NCBI GenBank assembly: GCA_051453625.1
Contig: JBOZIK010000001.1
Location: forward strand, 237,549,785-237,613,784
Length of the DNA stretch: 64,000 nt
Direction: 5' to 3'
From: Welwitschia mirabilis
Lineage: Eukaryota > Gnetophyta > Gnetopsida > Welwitschiales
Part shown: piece after piece, positions 10,418-23,329 of the stretch
Position numbering within the stretch: the first letter of the stretch is position 1
How the letters are laid out: each line of letters begins with the position of its first letter
Made by a program: the position numbers and the translations under genes
Notes under the pieces: generated by a model
Seen by the model: the letters and a program-made list of their open reading frames with translations, nothing else
Database searches by the model: none
Told to the model about the DNA's origin: nothing

Positions 10418-13400
10418 TTATAATGTATTATCATAACTATACCAAGGTACATATTCATGAAAAGTACCTTTGGCAATTTAATAAGTTAGCTATGATAACT
10501 TCACTAAGGAATTAATATATCATGCTTTATATACTCAACTTTGTGGATCCTTATATTATTTGGTAGTGGTTACACTCTCATCATTATAAGTGTTTCTTAA
10601 CACTAATAAAAGCATTGGATTTAAAATTATAAAGGAACAATCATTTCCTAAGTATTACCTGAGGAATGATTAGTTCTCAATATTTTTTTAAACTAACGGT
10701 AGATTAAAAAATAGAGATAATTACATAATTAAAACTATTTCATTTTAACATTTGGGTTATGTTAATAAATGTATATTTTTTCTATTTATCCTAAAGTAAG
10801 AAATTTTGATGCTAAAAAAGAATTTAAAATACAAGTAGTTTTCATAACTTAGAAGGAACATACTATATTGAAGGAAAAGAAAACTAATATTTTATAATAA
10901 AAGAATTTTATTTTAATTCCATATTATTCATTAGTATTGAAACTATAAATAAGATTTTAATAGGTATTATTTAATTCAAAGAAACAAAATGATTTAACTT
11001 AAAAAAATAGATAAAACTTAGTTTAAAATTTTAAAAGAAGTATTCATTAAATTTGTTCTTTCTTTTAGATCATTTTTTTACTAAAGTTTTTAATGATGAA
11101 TCTCCTCTGACCTCATACTGATGAGTCAAGTTAATAAGCTTCTAGAGTTTTATTTAACCTTTCTTCTCTGATAATATTTCTCCCTCTGGTATAAGCTAGC
11201 TTATTTTAGCATGGCTTGCTACCTATAGACTTCGATATTAAGATGTAAGCTAGCTTAGTCTAGCATGGCTAAATGTAGTTGATTTAAGGGATTAGCTAGA
11301 ATTTCAATCTCTTTAGTGTGGAAATTCCAAAATTTTTGGCAGGATAAATCATTCTAAGAAACTCATCTCCTTAAGTAATAATCATTAAACTAGAGAGCTA
11401 AGAAACTCAGAGCTAAGTTATTATCTTCTATTTGCATAATCCTTTATTCAAACTATTGAACTTAACTTTTAAATTATCTAAAAAGTGCATCATATCTATT
11501 CATTTCATTAGTAAGAGAAAAACTTAAATCAATGACTTGAATTACTAAGTGGTGGATCATAGGCCCATAATAAGGAAACATTTCTTCATGACTAGACTAT
11601 TCTTATCATTTTCATGGATTATATAATCTAATGTAGATCTCACTTTAGAAAGTGTATTATAGAAAGGATGATCAGAAACATAAATATTTTTAAGAAATAC
11701 TTGAGAAGAAATTTCTTCTAATGTAGTTATATTTATTTCTATTAGAATGTTTCTAAGGTTAAAAATGTAGTAGTTTGATTTCTTGGCTAAGGAATCAGTA
11801 GTAGAAAGTTTAATAGGTTTTAAGAGTTAGACGTCCATTTTTCAAAGATTCTACTAATAATTAAGCACAAATAATAAGAATCAATGCTTAATATAATCAA
11901 ATAACTAAAATATTTAAATACACTAGGGAATCAAAGAAGAGATAGTTCTTAATTATTAACTTTGGTAAAATAAGGGCATACCTAATTTTATGTCTTACTT
12001 AAAATGAATAGGATTGAGTTAGAACAATTTCATTTGGTTTAGAAAATTCTAGATCAAACTTTACTTCCTCTAATTAAACTAAAACTAATTTATTATAGAA
12101 GATTTTATTTAAATTAGCTTATGTAACTAAGTATAATAGCTAAGAATTCTAAGAATTTATACTAATTCAAAGGACTCCATTTGTATTGGTTTTTAAAGGG
12201 ATTTAAATCAATCATTCATGAAATATCAAAGGATTACGCATCACCTATTGAAATATTCTTTCATAAGTAATTTCATTCATTTGATCATGTCCTTATAAGC
12301 TAATTACACTAAAGTATCTAAAATACCTCATTTTTTTACTACTTCTATAATTGGAAATTTAAATATTCCCTTTTATTAGTAATTAGCTACTTGAAGACTG
12401 CCTTTAAGATATGTCCATAGTGGAAGAAATGATGTTATTATTTTTTATTTCTCTCTTTCTTACTTTATTACTTTACCTTTCCAATTCCTTCCTTAATATT
12501 TTTAAAGACCCCTTTAAGTAAAAATAAACTACTTTAAGAGTCCTTTGAGTAATCAAAAATTATTACAAGGTTCCCTTCAAATTTTACTTAATGGTAAAGT
12601 GTTAAAAAATGTTTTATAGTTTTTTTCATAAATGATAATTTAACAATGTTTAAGACAATTTAATAATAGAATAACTAATTTAATTTTGACACACAGGTAC
12701 TAGGACCTAATAAATTTATAAAATACCCCAACAACATCTTATTTGATTTGGAGGAATTCTATGAAAATATTCATATCTTCTACTTTATAGAACTTCATGA
12801 ATACTAGTATAGTACCAAATACTTCTAAGTAAAACTTCATCTCTCTTTCCCTCTCTTTATCTCTTTTGATCTCTTCATTATTTATTAGGTATCTAGAAAA
12901 ATGCTATTTTTATAAGGATTGAAGTAATAAATATTTTAAGTTTATTTAAAATATTACTATTTTCAACTTACTAAAAGGCTAGCTTTAGGAGTTAAAGAAT
13001 ATAATTTCTTATGTAATTTTTGAATTATTTTATGTAAAAGTTAAGATTATACTAAGTGAAAATTATAAAGACTATTTTAATAATCTAGGATTTTCAAGAC
13101 ATAAAAGAGAACTATTAAATTAAATTAGTGAGAATGCTTAAATTTCTCTAAGAAATATAATAATGAAAATTTTTGTGTATTTTATGAACATTTGTATTTT
13201 TAGAAGAATAGTTTATGTTGTATATAATTATCAAGAATTTAATTTTACAAATTTAATTAAATAATATATAAGGTGTTATAGGGTTTTCATATTATGGAAG
13301 ATCCTTATCAAAAACTTTTTAAATAGATGATATCATTCTCTATTTACTACATTTTCATATCATTAGAAATAAAGAATAAGTATTAAATACTAATAAATGA

Positions 13401-14850
13401 AATGATTAGAAAGCCTTTGCTAGTTTATGGATAGTCTCATCAAATTAGCTTTAATAATTAATTAAAAAAAGAGATGAATATTTGTGATGTTTATTTAATT
13501 AATAACATTCAAGATCTTCAAGCATCAATGCTAATATTAGGCAAGCCATTTTCTTCACTAATTGGAAAAGCCTTCTTAGTAAGGAATGTTTCTCAATTTT
13601 TTACTTAAAACATAGTATAGAACTTTTAGTTCTAGCAACTTTGTAGTAAAAAAATTGGCATCACTTAGTCTTCATGATACTGAGGAAGTTTTCTTTCTTA
13701 GTCATTAGTTACCTCAATAGAAACTACAACCATTAGAAGCATTATAAAATCTTAGGGATTTATTCAATATAAAATAATTTAACCCTCAAAGTGGAAAAAC
13801 ACATTTTCAAAAATATTGGAAAATGATAAAATTGATTCTCTATGTTTTACTATTAACTCTTTAACAACTATGTTACTAGAAAAAGTTTAGATGTAAGACA
13901 AAAATTCCATTCTTAAATAGAAATTTAAATTTTTAAAATTAAAAAATAAATTTCATAAATATAAACTTTTTAAATAGATAAAATTAAATAAAGCAAAGAA
14001 GGATAATTTTCTACTGTAAAATAAACTAGTATCTCCTTTTAACTCTCTTAATCAGAATAGCTTATCTATATAAAATTATTAACCTTGAATTGAATAATTA
14101 GAATGAAAATTAAAAGAGAAAAGAAAAAAAACCATAGCAATATTCTTCTAACAAGGAATATTTTTAATAGAGATGCTAAAGAGCATGACCTATTCAAAAT
14201 ATTATAATTCCAAATGTATTAAAAAGGACTAAGATCTTATTATTTAGATGTATAATAATGCATTTATTTTACTAAATAAGAAATATATAGAGAAACTTTA
14301 TATGAATTTGAAGGGTATGTATAACAAATATATTAAAATACAAGAATATAATAAGACGTATAAACAAAAAAGGAGTGAGACCTTAGAACAAAGCTAAATT
14401 AAATAAGAAAAAATAAAAGTATTGGAAATAAAAACTTCTATTTTAAAGAGAAAATGAAAGTTATCTAATTAATTATCTTTTTAGTTTAGTACCCATTTAC
14501 TTGAGGAAATGTTTACTAAAATAATTTAGAATACTTATAAAAATTTTGAAAAATCTATAGAAGCCTTCTTTCTAACAACAATTCTAACTAAATGCTATAA
14601 TAGTTTGATATTAAACTCTTTAATCCATTAAAAAAAACTTTAATTCATCTGATCCAACTAGACCTCATTGAAAAGCTTAAGAAATAAAATGTTACACTTA
14701 TATATGAAAATAAATTAGCATAGGATTTGATAATGAAAAGTCATAGGTGATGCAAAGTATGCATTTTACACTTAAAATAATTGAAATTATTTTGATGATT
14801 CTAAAAAGGTCATGAATGATACAATGTAGAAATTGAAAGTAGTATGACAT
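10418..14850. other. Unassigned AT-rich region, probably decayed retroelement
   Basis: No open frame of useful length and no clear homology. Two details are visible. A short direct repeat containing TAAGCTAGCTTA-like and TAGCATGGCT motifs occurs at about 11,191-11,211 and 11,247-11,268. At about 13,530-13,580 the + frame reads LILGKPFSSLIGKAFL, reminiscent of the I-I-L-G-R-P-F-L end of a retropepsin, but the catalytic half is not visible upstream. I treat the block as old transposon-derived DNA without a confident family. Confidence 0.3.
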
Positions 14851-15344
14851 TCCTAATTCATCTTATAAAACATAGAATAAGAAAGAAAAAATATTTCAAT
14901 AGTAATCAAGAACATAAATTAAGGACATTACAAGGACTAAAGAAGAAAATAATTTTTTAATTAAATAAGTGAAAAAATATGATTTATAAAGAGAACATAA
15001 TACTTATCTTTATTTCTTAATATTCCAATAAGGGAATTGAAGTTCTATTATATTAAATTCAAGATTTTGAGCAAGTAGACCAGTTAAGTCATGCTACCTT
15101 CAAATTTAGTTTATGAGATCATTAAAGAACTAGACCAATCCTTATGTAACCCACATGAATTTGATTTACCTCCCAAAACCTCTTACTTTTACCATAATGA
15201 AATGATGTGAATCTTTAAGAAATAGTTCTCTTGCACATGTTACACCTCTTGAATGATTATTATAATGCTTAATGACATGTTATAAATAAGGAAAATTACT
15301 ATAATAGATAATGATAATAAAAACAAGGTTTTGGAATCATTACA
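14850..15344 (-). mobile_element. 3' LTR of element N2 (inner end certain, outer end about)
   Basis: On the minus strand a purine-rich tract (15,345-15,358) is followed at 15,344 by TGTAATGATTCC, the same kind of start as the N1 LTR (TGTAATATTCC at 18,655). It lies directly downstream of the N2 integrase tail, where a 3' LTR should be. The far end is not defined because no second copy is present in the window; about 500 bp is my estimate. Confidence 0.55.
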
Positions 15345-15358
15345 AACTTCCTCCTTTA
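15345..15358 (-). other. Polypurine tract of element N2
   Basis: Minus-strand TAAAGGAGGAAGTT immediately before the 3' LTR start. A polypurine tract primes plus-strand DNA synthesis in LTR retroelements; position and composition fit. Confidence 0.6.
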
Positions 15359-15639
15359 AGATTGCTATTCGCCTTTAAATTTTTGTTCCTCCATGGGATC
15401 ATTCTACTATGGAATTTACTAAACATCAAATTCTTCATCCTCATCATATTCCTCTACATTAATGAGGAATTTGTTAATTTTTAGTTATAAAGAAACTTGA
15501 ATAATTGTATTTCATATATTTTTCATTTTTCCAACCACATTGATCATAGTGAGATCATTTAGTAAGATTTCTTTTATTAACTTTACTCTTAATTTTATTT
15601 CTCTTTGTTTCTTAATAATAACTAAATGAATTGTAAAAG

Positions 15640-16800
15640 TGACATTATATCTTATTAGAAGTTTTTTTTAATCCATAATATAATCATCAAAGTTTTTTAA
15701 GGTAATAAGGACTGAGAAGACTGATATGAAACATTGAGTGAACATAAGACCATGCTTTAGGAAAGTGAAGTTTATATTCCAACAACTATTCTCTTAATAA
15801 CATGAAAAGTCCACAAACTTAAGGTGCTAATTTACTATATTTTTCTAGATTTAATGTTATTCATTTATATTTAATTCTTAGTGGTACTTGATCATCAATA
15901 TAAAAAATGCAATGGAAATTTTTCTAGTCAAAATGATTTTTGTATCGATCTTGTACACCTTATAGCTATTTTTGCACTTCCTTTAATACTTCTTCCATTA
16001 TATAATTTTTTTTTTCCCTTGTTATATCTTTATACTAGATCCTATTAACTTATAAAAGTTCATAATTTCAACCATATATTTCATTAAATGGAGAACATTT
16101 AATTAAAGTTTGATAACCTTTTTTATAAGAAAATTATGCCAAATGAAGGAAATATTTCCATCTCCCTAATCTACTAACCACATAACTATTTAAATTATTT
16201 TTTAAGATATGATTTACTTATTTTGTTTGTCTAACTATTTCTAGATAAAAAAGTCATACTAAAAGTACATGGAATATCTAATTGCTTAAAGAATTCTTAT
16301 CAAACATTTAACACAAATTTTGGATCTCTATTAAAAATGATTATTTTAGGAATTCCATGTACATAAAATACTTTCTTTATAAACTGATTCATAATCTCTT
16401 CTACAGTGACTTCGATTTTAATTAAAGTGATATGTACCATGTTAATGAGTCAATCTGCAAATATGGTATTTTTTTATTTAATGATCTTGGGTAAACTTGT
16501 AATGAAATCCATAGTAATTTCTTCCCATTTCTAGGACAACACTCCTAAATATTTTAGGAATTTAATCAGATTTTTCAATTCTAATTTAATTCTTAGCATA
16601 TTAGATAATATTTAATACTCTCTTAAACCTATGAATTCATTCCTGACTAATAATACTATTTCCTTAAAGTGATGAATGTTTTTGTAAAGCTTGGATGACC
16701 AACATACAAAAGTTCATTTGCTTATTTAAGTCATTGAGGATGTCAATATCTAGTACAAATACAAACTTAATTTCAACTCATTAAAATCTCATTAATAGTT
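15640..16800 (-). pseudogene. Integrase remnant of element N2 (chromovirus-like)
   Basis: Integrase of a Ty3/gypsy element on the minus strand. The zinc-binding region is worn but present (about 16,790-16,570); the core shows KWEEITMDFITSLP (about 16,525), GIPKIIIFNRDPKF (about 16,350) and a following block where the triad Glu after the T-D-G-Q-S motif reads Lys. The first catalytic Asp is kept and the second is Asn. The C-terminal GPY/F module is well preserved: LEKYSKLAP (about 15,835), then C-G-L-F and HSMFHISLL (about 15,720). No chromodomain is recognised between this and the LTR, so the chromovirus call rests on the RT, core and GPY/F style. Frameshifts and stops are frequent. Confidence 0.75.
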
Positions 16801-16929
16801 AAATAAGATAATAAAAATCTATTTTATTCATAAGTTTAAACCAAGTTTCTTTAAATACCTCATCTTGTGGCACTTTCTCTTTAATTTCTATCACCGTCTA
16901 GAGATCTATTATATAGATCATTATGCACC

Positions 16930-17230
16930 ACATTTGACTAAGAGAATATACAAATTTGTTTTATTTTCTAGGAATTAATTTAAAACTAAAATCATTTTAT
17001 ATAATAATTCTACCCATCTTTCATTATCTCATATTCAACAGAGGTTGTTTCTGTAAAATGCTAAAATTTTATAGTTAGTATTAATTTGAAATTTATTTTC
17101 TAAAATGTAGTATCTTCATGCTTTTAATGCATAAATTATAACCAGTAAATCCATGTCATACAATAAATGGTTACATTTATGTTTATTTCACTTACATGAT
17201 TTGGATGCAACCACTCTTCCTTCCTATGTC
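16930..17230 (-). pseudogene. RNase H remnant of element N2
   Basis: Minus-strand reading GRVVASKSCK at about 17,215, followed by DMDLLVIIYALKA, a Y-Y-I-L-E-N-K-F-Q-I-N-T-N-Y-K block and an R-W-V-E-L-L block. These match the family's R-V-x-A-Y-x-S-R-Q-L, D-L-E-L-A-A-V-V-F-A-L-K, T-D-H-K and R-W-x-E-L-L pattern. In the third block the T-D-H-K motif has become T-N-Y-K. It is contiguous with RT upstream and the integrase downstream. Confidence 0.75.
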
Positions 17231-17399
17231 AAAAATGCAACTAGGTTTGTGATAAATAGAAGCTTGATTTGTAAAACTACATCTTTATACATATCATCAA
17301 AATGAAATGAAACTTTGTATTTAGTTAGATTTATCATTGGGATCANNNNNNNNNNNNNNNNNNNNNNNNNNNNNNNNNNNNNNNNNNNCTTTATGGCTT

Positions 17400-18180
17400 C
17401 TATTATGTTGGAATTAATTTTTAAACATTCTTTGAATATGACATGTCCCACATAAGGGATTGAATTCTTAAATAATTTACATTACTTATTTTAACTATCA
17501 AAACATTTTCTTTAAGTAACTACAAAACTAACTTTAAGCTTTTAACATGTTCTTCCTTATAAATTAAAATATCATCCATGAAAATAATAACAAATTAATC
17601 TAAATGTGGATGAAAGATATTATTTATCAATGTTTCATAAATGTAGTGAGAGCATTTGTTAAATAAAAAAAAATAACTATGAATCTAAAATGATCATATC
17701 TAGTCTAGAAATATATTTTTGAAACATCATCTTCTATGATACAAATTTAATGGTATCCTAATTTTAAGCAAGTTTTGGTAAAACACATTACTCCCTACAA
17801 CTAGTTTAAAATATCATTGATTCAAGGGAATGGATGCTTATTATTTATTATTATCTTGTTTAACTAATAAGAATCAATGCAAATCTTAGTGACCCATCTT
17901 TATTTTTTACAATCAAAACTGACATTTTCAAGGTTGTATACTAGGCCTAATTTTAACTTCATTTATCAATTATGAAATCTGCAATTATATCTCTTTGACA
18001 TTAATGACTAAATTCTATATTATGCTTAATAAGTTAGTTATGATCTAGGTATAATATCAATTACCTATTTTACCTTTTTATTTGGTAACAATCTTATCTT
18101 TGATTACTTCTTGGAAGTCATATAACTCAATAGGAAGCTATAATTTTTCTTTGTTTGTCACTATGTGATAAAATATCTAA
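17400..18180 (-). pseudogene. Reverse transcriptase remnant of element N2
   Basis: Starts with a pre-RT stretch (ELYDFQEVIKDKI, about 18,115), then an N-K-D-G-S-L-R block (about 17,905), NKHPFP (about 17,845), a G-Y-H block and YDHFRF. The catalytic palm is clear: FVIIFMDDILIY at about 17,555, with both Asp residues kept, then EEHVKSLKLVL and GHVIFKECLKI (about 17,440). Stops interrupt it throughout and 43 N (17,346-17,388) fall in the thumb. The 5' half of this element (gag and protease) is missing here because element N1 inserted at about 18,250; it reappears at 29,030-30,230. Confidence 0.8.
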
Positions 18181-18254
18181 GTTATCTTAAAATCTTTTTT
18201 CATTTTTGTATTTATCATATAAGTATGATTCCTTCTTTGAAAGACTCTTTAACA

Positions 18255-18655
18255 TCATATATGCCTTGAAAGAATATTCCATCTTAATACATTTAAATAT
18301 TATTCTGGAATCAATAAGAATAATAAGGAATAAATTCCAAAAAGGTGTACTTAATTATTGATAGTAGTGGATTACATTTCTTATCATTATCCAACAATCT
18401 TAGATTAGTATTCAAAGGTAAATACATGAACTACAATCTAAGTCCCCCTTTTGGAACCCTTGGGGATCAACCAAGGATGTTGTTGGTTACATCCACTCAG
18501 TCTATGCACTTGACCTAATGCCATAGGATTAAGTAGTAAAATTAAAGGATACAATTTTACATATTTGAATCAGATCCATTTATAATAACTTGTTAATCAT
18601 ATTTACTTCACATATTAATGCATTTATTTATAACTTTTAAATTAGGAATATTACA
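18255..18655 (-). mobile_element. 3' LTR of element N1
   Basis: About 400 bp, homologous over most of its length to 28,615-29,023. Shared landmarks include an AAGTCCCCCTTTT block, TTACATCCAC and GTGGATTACATTTCTTATCATTA-type sequence (shortened here). On the minus strand it starts TGTAATATTCC right after a purine-rich tract (AAGAAGAAGGGA) that ends the N1 coding remnant. The lower end is set only by where the two copies stop aligning, so 18,255 is approximate. Confidence 0.75.
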
Positions 18656-18689
18656 TTCCCTTCTTCTTAAACATTGTCTCATCCTCGAG

Positions 18690-20250
18690 CATGGATTCTT
18701 TTCTCACTTTGCCTTTAAGGAAGACATGCTCATCTAGATGATTTTTTGTATTATCTTATCAAAATAAGAGAATGAAAAATATGTATATGTATATATATTA
18801 ATAGATGCACTAGAAGAGTGGAAAAATAACTATCATATTTTATTAAATGGTTTAGGAAAAGTTTCCTATATGTATTTCTTATTTTTGCAAGTCTATTAAT
18901 TACAAGGTATCCATTAGACAAGTACTTCCTCTACATTTTTATTTCTTAATTATTTAGTTCTAGTTTTTAAAATCTTTTTAGGCTAGACAATGAAGATTAA
19001 AATAGATCTGAGTCTAATGTATTATCAATTTAGGGTATAGTCTTGATTCTTATCTTTATAAAGAGGTTTTGCATTCTCACATGGAAAACCAAATGAATAC
19101 TAAACATTCACAAAGGTAGTTTTAAGTTATAGGTTAGGTTTCATATTCTTTTAATAATCTTAAAAGAATCACATTACTAAGGGGATATTTTGCAATACTT
19201 CCACATTTTTAGAGAGTTCCTTTCTAGCTAAATCTTTAAAAGTATTAGTTCACTAACTTGAAATATGGGGGTGTGTTGTTTCTAATCATAATATTTTTTA
19301 TACCATTATTGAGTATATTGCACATATTTCTTTACTTTGTTAATTATATTTCATTAATTTTAATTTGGATAGTATAGACCTTTTTGTTATTTATGAAGGA
19401 TCAGACCATGTGATAGGGGTGGATCAGCTCCTATCATACATAGCTTCAAATGGAAAACATTGAATTTAGGTCTAAAAGGTATGATTATAGGCAAACTCCA
19501 CTAGGTATAAACATCTTTCCCACTATTTAGGTTTTCTAGACACATAGCATCATAGGATATCTTTAAAATGTGGTTAATCATTTCTATTTGATCAATTATT
19601 GGCATACTAAAACTATGTCTAGTATCTAAGTAATGAAAGAAACTCAATCATAACTCAGATAAGAATTTAGGATCTTGATGAGATATAATAACTTAAGCTA
19701 CTTTATGAATCTTAAATATTTCCTACATAAATCATAAGGACAATTCTTCATATGTATTTAAGTTTTATACTATAATAAAATAGATCATCTTCATCAAACT
19801 GTTTATATAAACAAAATTGCATCACGTTGTCTATTAGGAAGATGAAAGCCTATGATGAAATCCATAGAGATTTCTTTCCATTTTCACTTTACTAGCCCTA
19901 ATGATTAAAGGATTCTAGTAGATCTTCCTTGATCCAACTTTATTTCTTGGTATATGGGATACTAAGAGATGTATTCCTTTAAATCTGCCTTTGTTTTGAA
20001 TCAAAAGTTGGTGATAATTTCTAATAAATCCTAGGTGCACTGCATAAAAACTTCATGCAGTTTAGATATCAACTTCCTTCTTCATAGGCTTTATGGAAGA
20101 CAAAGGCAGTATTATTTTAATACGTATCTATCTCATGAAAAAGTGTATGTGTCAATTTCCTTCCTTTTTTAAATCAACTAATGTATTCCTCTGAAGTATG
20201 GATGACTAGCCATGGATGTCTTAAGGAAAACTGATATATCTAATATAATA
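18690..20250 (-). pseudogene. Integrase remnant of element N1 (chromovirus-like)
   Basis: Minus-strand integrase. The core begins ISMDFIIGFHLPNRQRDAI at about 19,860, a good match to the family's M-D-F-I-x-G-(F/L)-P block with the first catalytic Asp intact; weaker blocks follow down to a Y-N-x-x-Y-H-type segment at about 19,480. The C-terminal part is strongly decayed but ends in LEDETMFKKKG just before the polypurine tract and LTR, recalling the usual L-E-D-K-V end of chromovirus polyproteins. Frameshifts are common. The element is more decayed at its 3' end than N2. Confidence 0.65.
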
Positions 20251-20349
20251 GTTATGACTAACATGCACCACATTCTACTTAGGGCATATATAACTTTATT
20301 CTCCTTTCCTGTGGTGTACTATAGTTTGAATTCATATTCTATTAGAATT

Positions 20350-21400
20350 TAATACATCTTCTCCATTGCACATTCAAAAAATACTATTTCAAGAAATATT
20401 TCAAGATTTTGTAATCCTTCTAATAGGTAATATCTCTAAACCTTTAGTATATATACTATGGCTAGCAATTCAAGATCATGCATGGGATAGTTATTCTCAT
20501 GTTAATTTAGTTTTTCTAATTCATAGTGATCATCTAATTACTTTGTTTTAGTGTAATCACTATACCTTAAGTAAAAGAATTAGTGGTAATTGTGAATTTT
20601 TTTTTTATGTCTATAACTTTAAGAATAGATGCACTTATAAGTAATAAATTTATCCTAAGAAATACCTCCTTATATTTATCATTAAAGTTAAATGAAAACA
20701 TTAATTTGGTTAAATCTATTAATGGTTCTCTAAGTTAAGAGAATCCAAGGATAATTTTCTAATAAAAACTAGCTAACCCTCAGAAGCTTCGTACTTGTGT
20801 AACATCCTTAAGTTCTACTCATTTCCTTATACTTTAGCTGGATTAGTTGTAATTCCTTTACTAATAATGAAATGTCCTAGATAGCTGATTTCTATTGAGA
20901 AAAAGTCACATTTTCTCAATTCAACTTTAAAGTCATGCCTGATGAAGCCTTGTAAAACTTTCCTTAGGTATGCAGCATAATCATATTGGCTTTTGAAGTA
21001 TATTAGAATATCATCTAAAAATACAACTATAAAATTATTTAGATAAGATTAAAAAATATCATTCATCGAATTCATAAAGGTAGTAGAAGCATCTATCAAT
21101 TTGAAGGGCATCACTACAAACTCATAATGTCCATATCTTATTAAAAAGGTGATTTTGTGGATATCTTCTTCTTGATATAGATTTAATCATATTCTGATTT
21201 TAAGTCAATCTTTAAGAAGAATTAGGCTTATTTAATTTTATTTAGTAGGTCATTAATTATTGATAAATAATACCTATTCTTAATAATTACCTTATTTAGC
21301 TATCCATAATTATTATAGAGTCACAAGATGCCATTCTTTTTCTTAACAAAGAGTACTAAGGATACCAAAGATAACACACTAGGGCAAATCTTGTCTTCTA
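20350..21400 (-). pseudogene. Reverse transcriptase and RNase H remnant of element N1
   Basis: RT palm is clear on the minus strand: ASTTFMNSMNDIF (about 21,085) followed by NNFIVVFLDDILIYF (about 21,025), so the catalytic Asp pair is present as F-L-D-D. Then come YLGHFIISKGITTNPAKV (about 20,880) and a SFYxxF block of the thumb, and an RNase H start (INRLTKLMFSFNFNDKYKEV region, about 20,700-20,600). Upstream of the palm, a VKKKNG block and a K-I-D-L-K-S-E-Y-D block are visible around 21,330-21,200. Order and spacing are normal; stops and frame changes make it a pseudogene. Confidence 0.75.
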
Positions 21401-21799
21401 AAAGTAGTTGTTTAGTTTGTGATTTTAATTCCCTTAGTTTTATTATTTAAAATTAATAGGAAGCTCATGCTATTGGTTGTGCTTTAAGGATTAGATTGAT
21501 TTAATACTATACTTTCTTATTTGGTAGTAATGACTTAGAATCTTTAAAAATATTGAGAAATTCTTATATTTCTTCTCATAATGTATGATTGTATTCACTA
21601 TTTTGTACCTGTATTATGATAATAAACACTTATTTCATTTTAATAGCTTTGGATATCTACTTGAAAGAGGTAAAGGATACTCTCTTATTTTTTTCCTTCC
21701 CCTTTAAGATTTATTCTTTGAGTGAAGTGGTTAGTAATAAAGTGTGTTGGTAAAAATTGATTTAAACATTGTATCTAACTAAGAAATAAATTTATAATA

Positions 21800-22060
21800 T
21801 GGCATGATATTCTTCCATATAATAAACATAGAACTTACCCCTAAAATATAAGTGATAGATGGTGTAGTTACTAAGGGTGGCTGTTCCATCTTATGTAAGA
21901 AAACTATCCCTTGTAACCTCCTATTATAGATTTTTATTCCTTAAAATAAGTGATGTTTATATTTTGATATAATTCTAGAGAAATAAAATTGTGGAAGGCA
22001 CCACTATCTACTAGGAATGAATCTAATAAAGATGAAATTTAACCGTGTAATTACAAGATA
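21800..22060 (-). pseudogene. Retropepsin remnant of element N1
   Basis: Minus-strand reading FLVDSGAFHNFIS at about 22,015-21,975 matches the retropepsin pattern D-S-G-A-x-x-N-F-I-S with catalytic Asp retained, the only protease of the four in this window with a fully normal DSGA. It is located between gag and RT as expected. The downstream half is broken by stops and I cannot see the usual I-L-G-x-x-W-L end. Confidence 0.7.
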
Positions 22061-22169
22061 GAATATTGGTTATAATTTGTACCTATTTGAATAGTATCAT
22101 ATAACGTTTTGGCATTAAGATTGAATTTTGTAAGGCTTAAGGCTGATTATACTAAGAAAAGTTTCATGA

Positions 22170-23200
22170 TTAAGCTTTAAATAGATAATTTCTAGTAATG
22201 TAACCTTTCTTATGGTATCTATTATAGGTGATGTTGATTCTAAATATTTCACATTTGAGTGGTATGTTTATCATGCTAGATCTATCCACTTATAAACTAT
22301 GGAGCTCATTCCATCAATTTTCTTATTCTTAAAGGTAATGTTTTATTTTGCTATAGGTATCTTCAATTGATTTAATTTCAAAGTATGAAGGATTCATTTT
22401 AGTTTGGATGGTAGTGTATTGATAAAATTGTTGATCAAGTGCTTTTCATAGAACTTTTTCTAATATTTCATCAATTACTAAAATTTAGACCAGTGTTCAT
22501 GGAGTAGGCATTTTCCAATATGAAGACATTGAAATTCCACCATTTGATCTTTAATAAATTCTTTAGGAATGAATTTCTTCTTTAATTATTCTATGAAATT
22601 ATTTCAAGGAACCCATTATGGATGCTTTTGTTGATCTATGATCAACATTTTTGTGCATTTCCTATACAAAAGGTAGTAACATATGCACATCATCATTTTG
22701 ATGGGATATTCAAAAGGTTAAAGTAGTATTCTATTTGCTGAATCTAGGAAATGAATTCTTTACTTATCTTTGCTTTGCCTTCAAATGTTTTAATGCATAT
22801 CATCTATGTAATTTTATCTCTATATCATTGTTTTGTGTTGGAATTGTTTTCTTGATTAGATATAAAGGCTTGAAGATTTGCCTCTATGTTCAACAGTCTC
22901 ATTTAAATGTTCTAAAGGTTGACTACATTAATTAAGGTATGTTGTCCTAAGGTAGATGGTTGTTCTTAGTATGTCATAAATTTTTGTTTAATTAATCATT
23001 CTTCCAAATAATAGATGAAGTTGTCTATCCTAATAGTAAGAAATTCAATTTAAGGGTGTAAGTGGCCTAATTCTATCTTTATTTCATCCATCCTTCTATT
23101 CATCCTTTATTCCATTATGTGCTAGTTAGTTCTATGTCCTTCTAAGATTATACTTTTTCTTCTTTTTCCCTTGTTTCTGAGATTACTCATCTCTTTTTAT
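22170..23200 (-). pseudogene. gag remnant of element N1
   Basis: The best-preserved part reads LKKKFIPKEFIKDQMVEFQ at about 22,585-22,530, matching the gag pattern F-K-x-x-F-x-P-x-x-x-x-x-x-x-x-x-E-F-x-x-L seen in Ty3/gypsy capsids, followed by a His-Glu block. A possible N-terminus with many Arg, Lys and Met residues (MSNLRNKGKRRK) begins near 23,190. No zinc knuckle could be confirmed between this and the protease. The expected 5' LTR and PBS are 5.4 kb further away (28.6 kb) because plus-strand material N3 lies in between. Confidence 0.6.
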
Positions 23201-23329
23201 TACATGTATTATGTCCTTTTTATAGTTTTACTACAAGAGTCAGATATCTATAACTAAATGATGGTTATAAAAATAGTTAGTTATTGTCATAACATTCCTT
23301 GATGACATGGATTACATTGGTAGTAACTA

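Noticed and set aside
13530-13600. LILGKPFSSLIGKAFL resembling a retropepsin end
   Set aside because: The catalytic DxG half and any neighbouring gag or RT motifs are not visible; similarity this short can be chance in AT-rich DNA.
15640-16800. Endogenous pararetrovirus instead of retrotransposon
   Set aside because: Integrase, polypurine tract and LTRs are present in order, which pararetroviruses lack; the same holds for the other gag-pol remnants.
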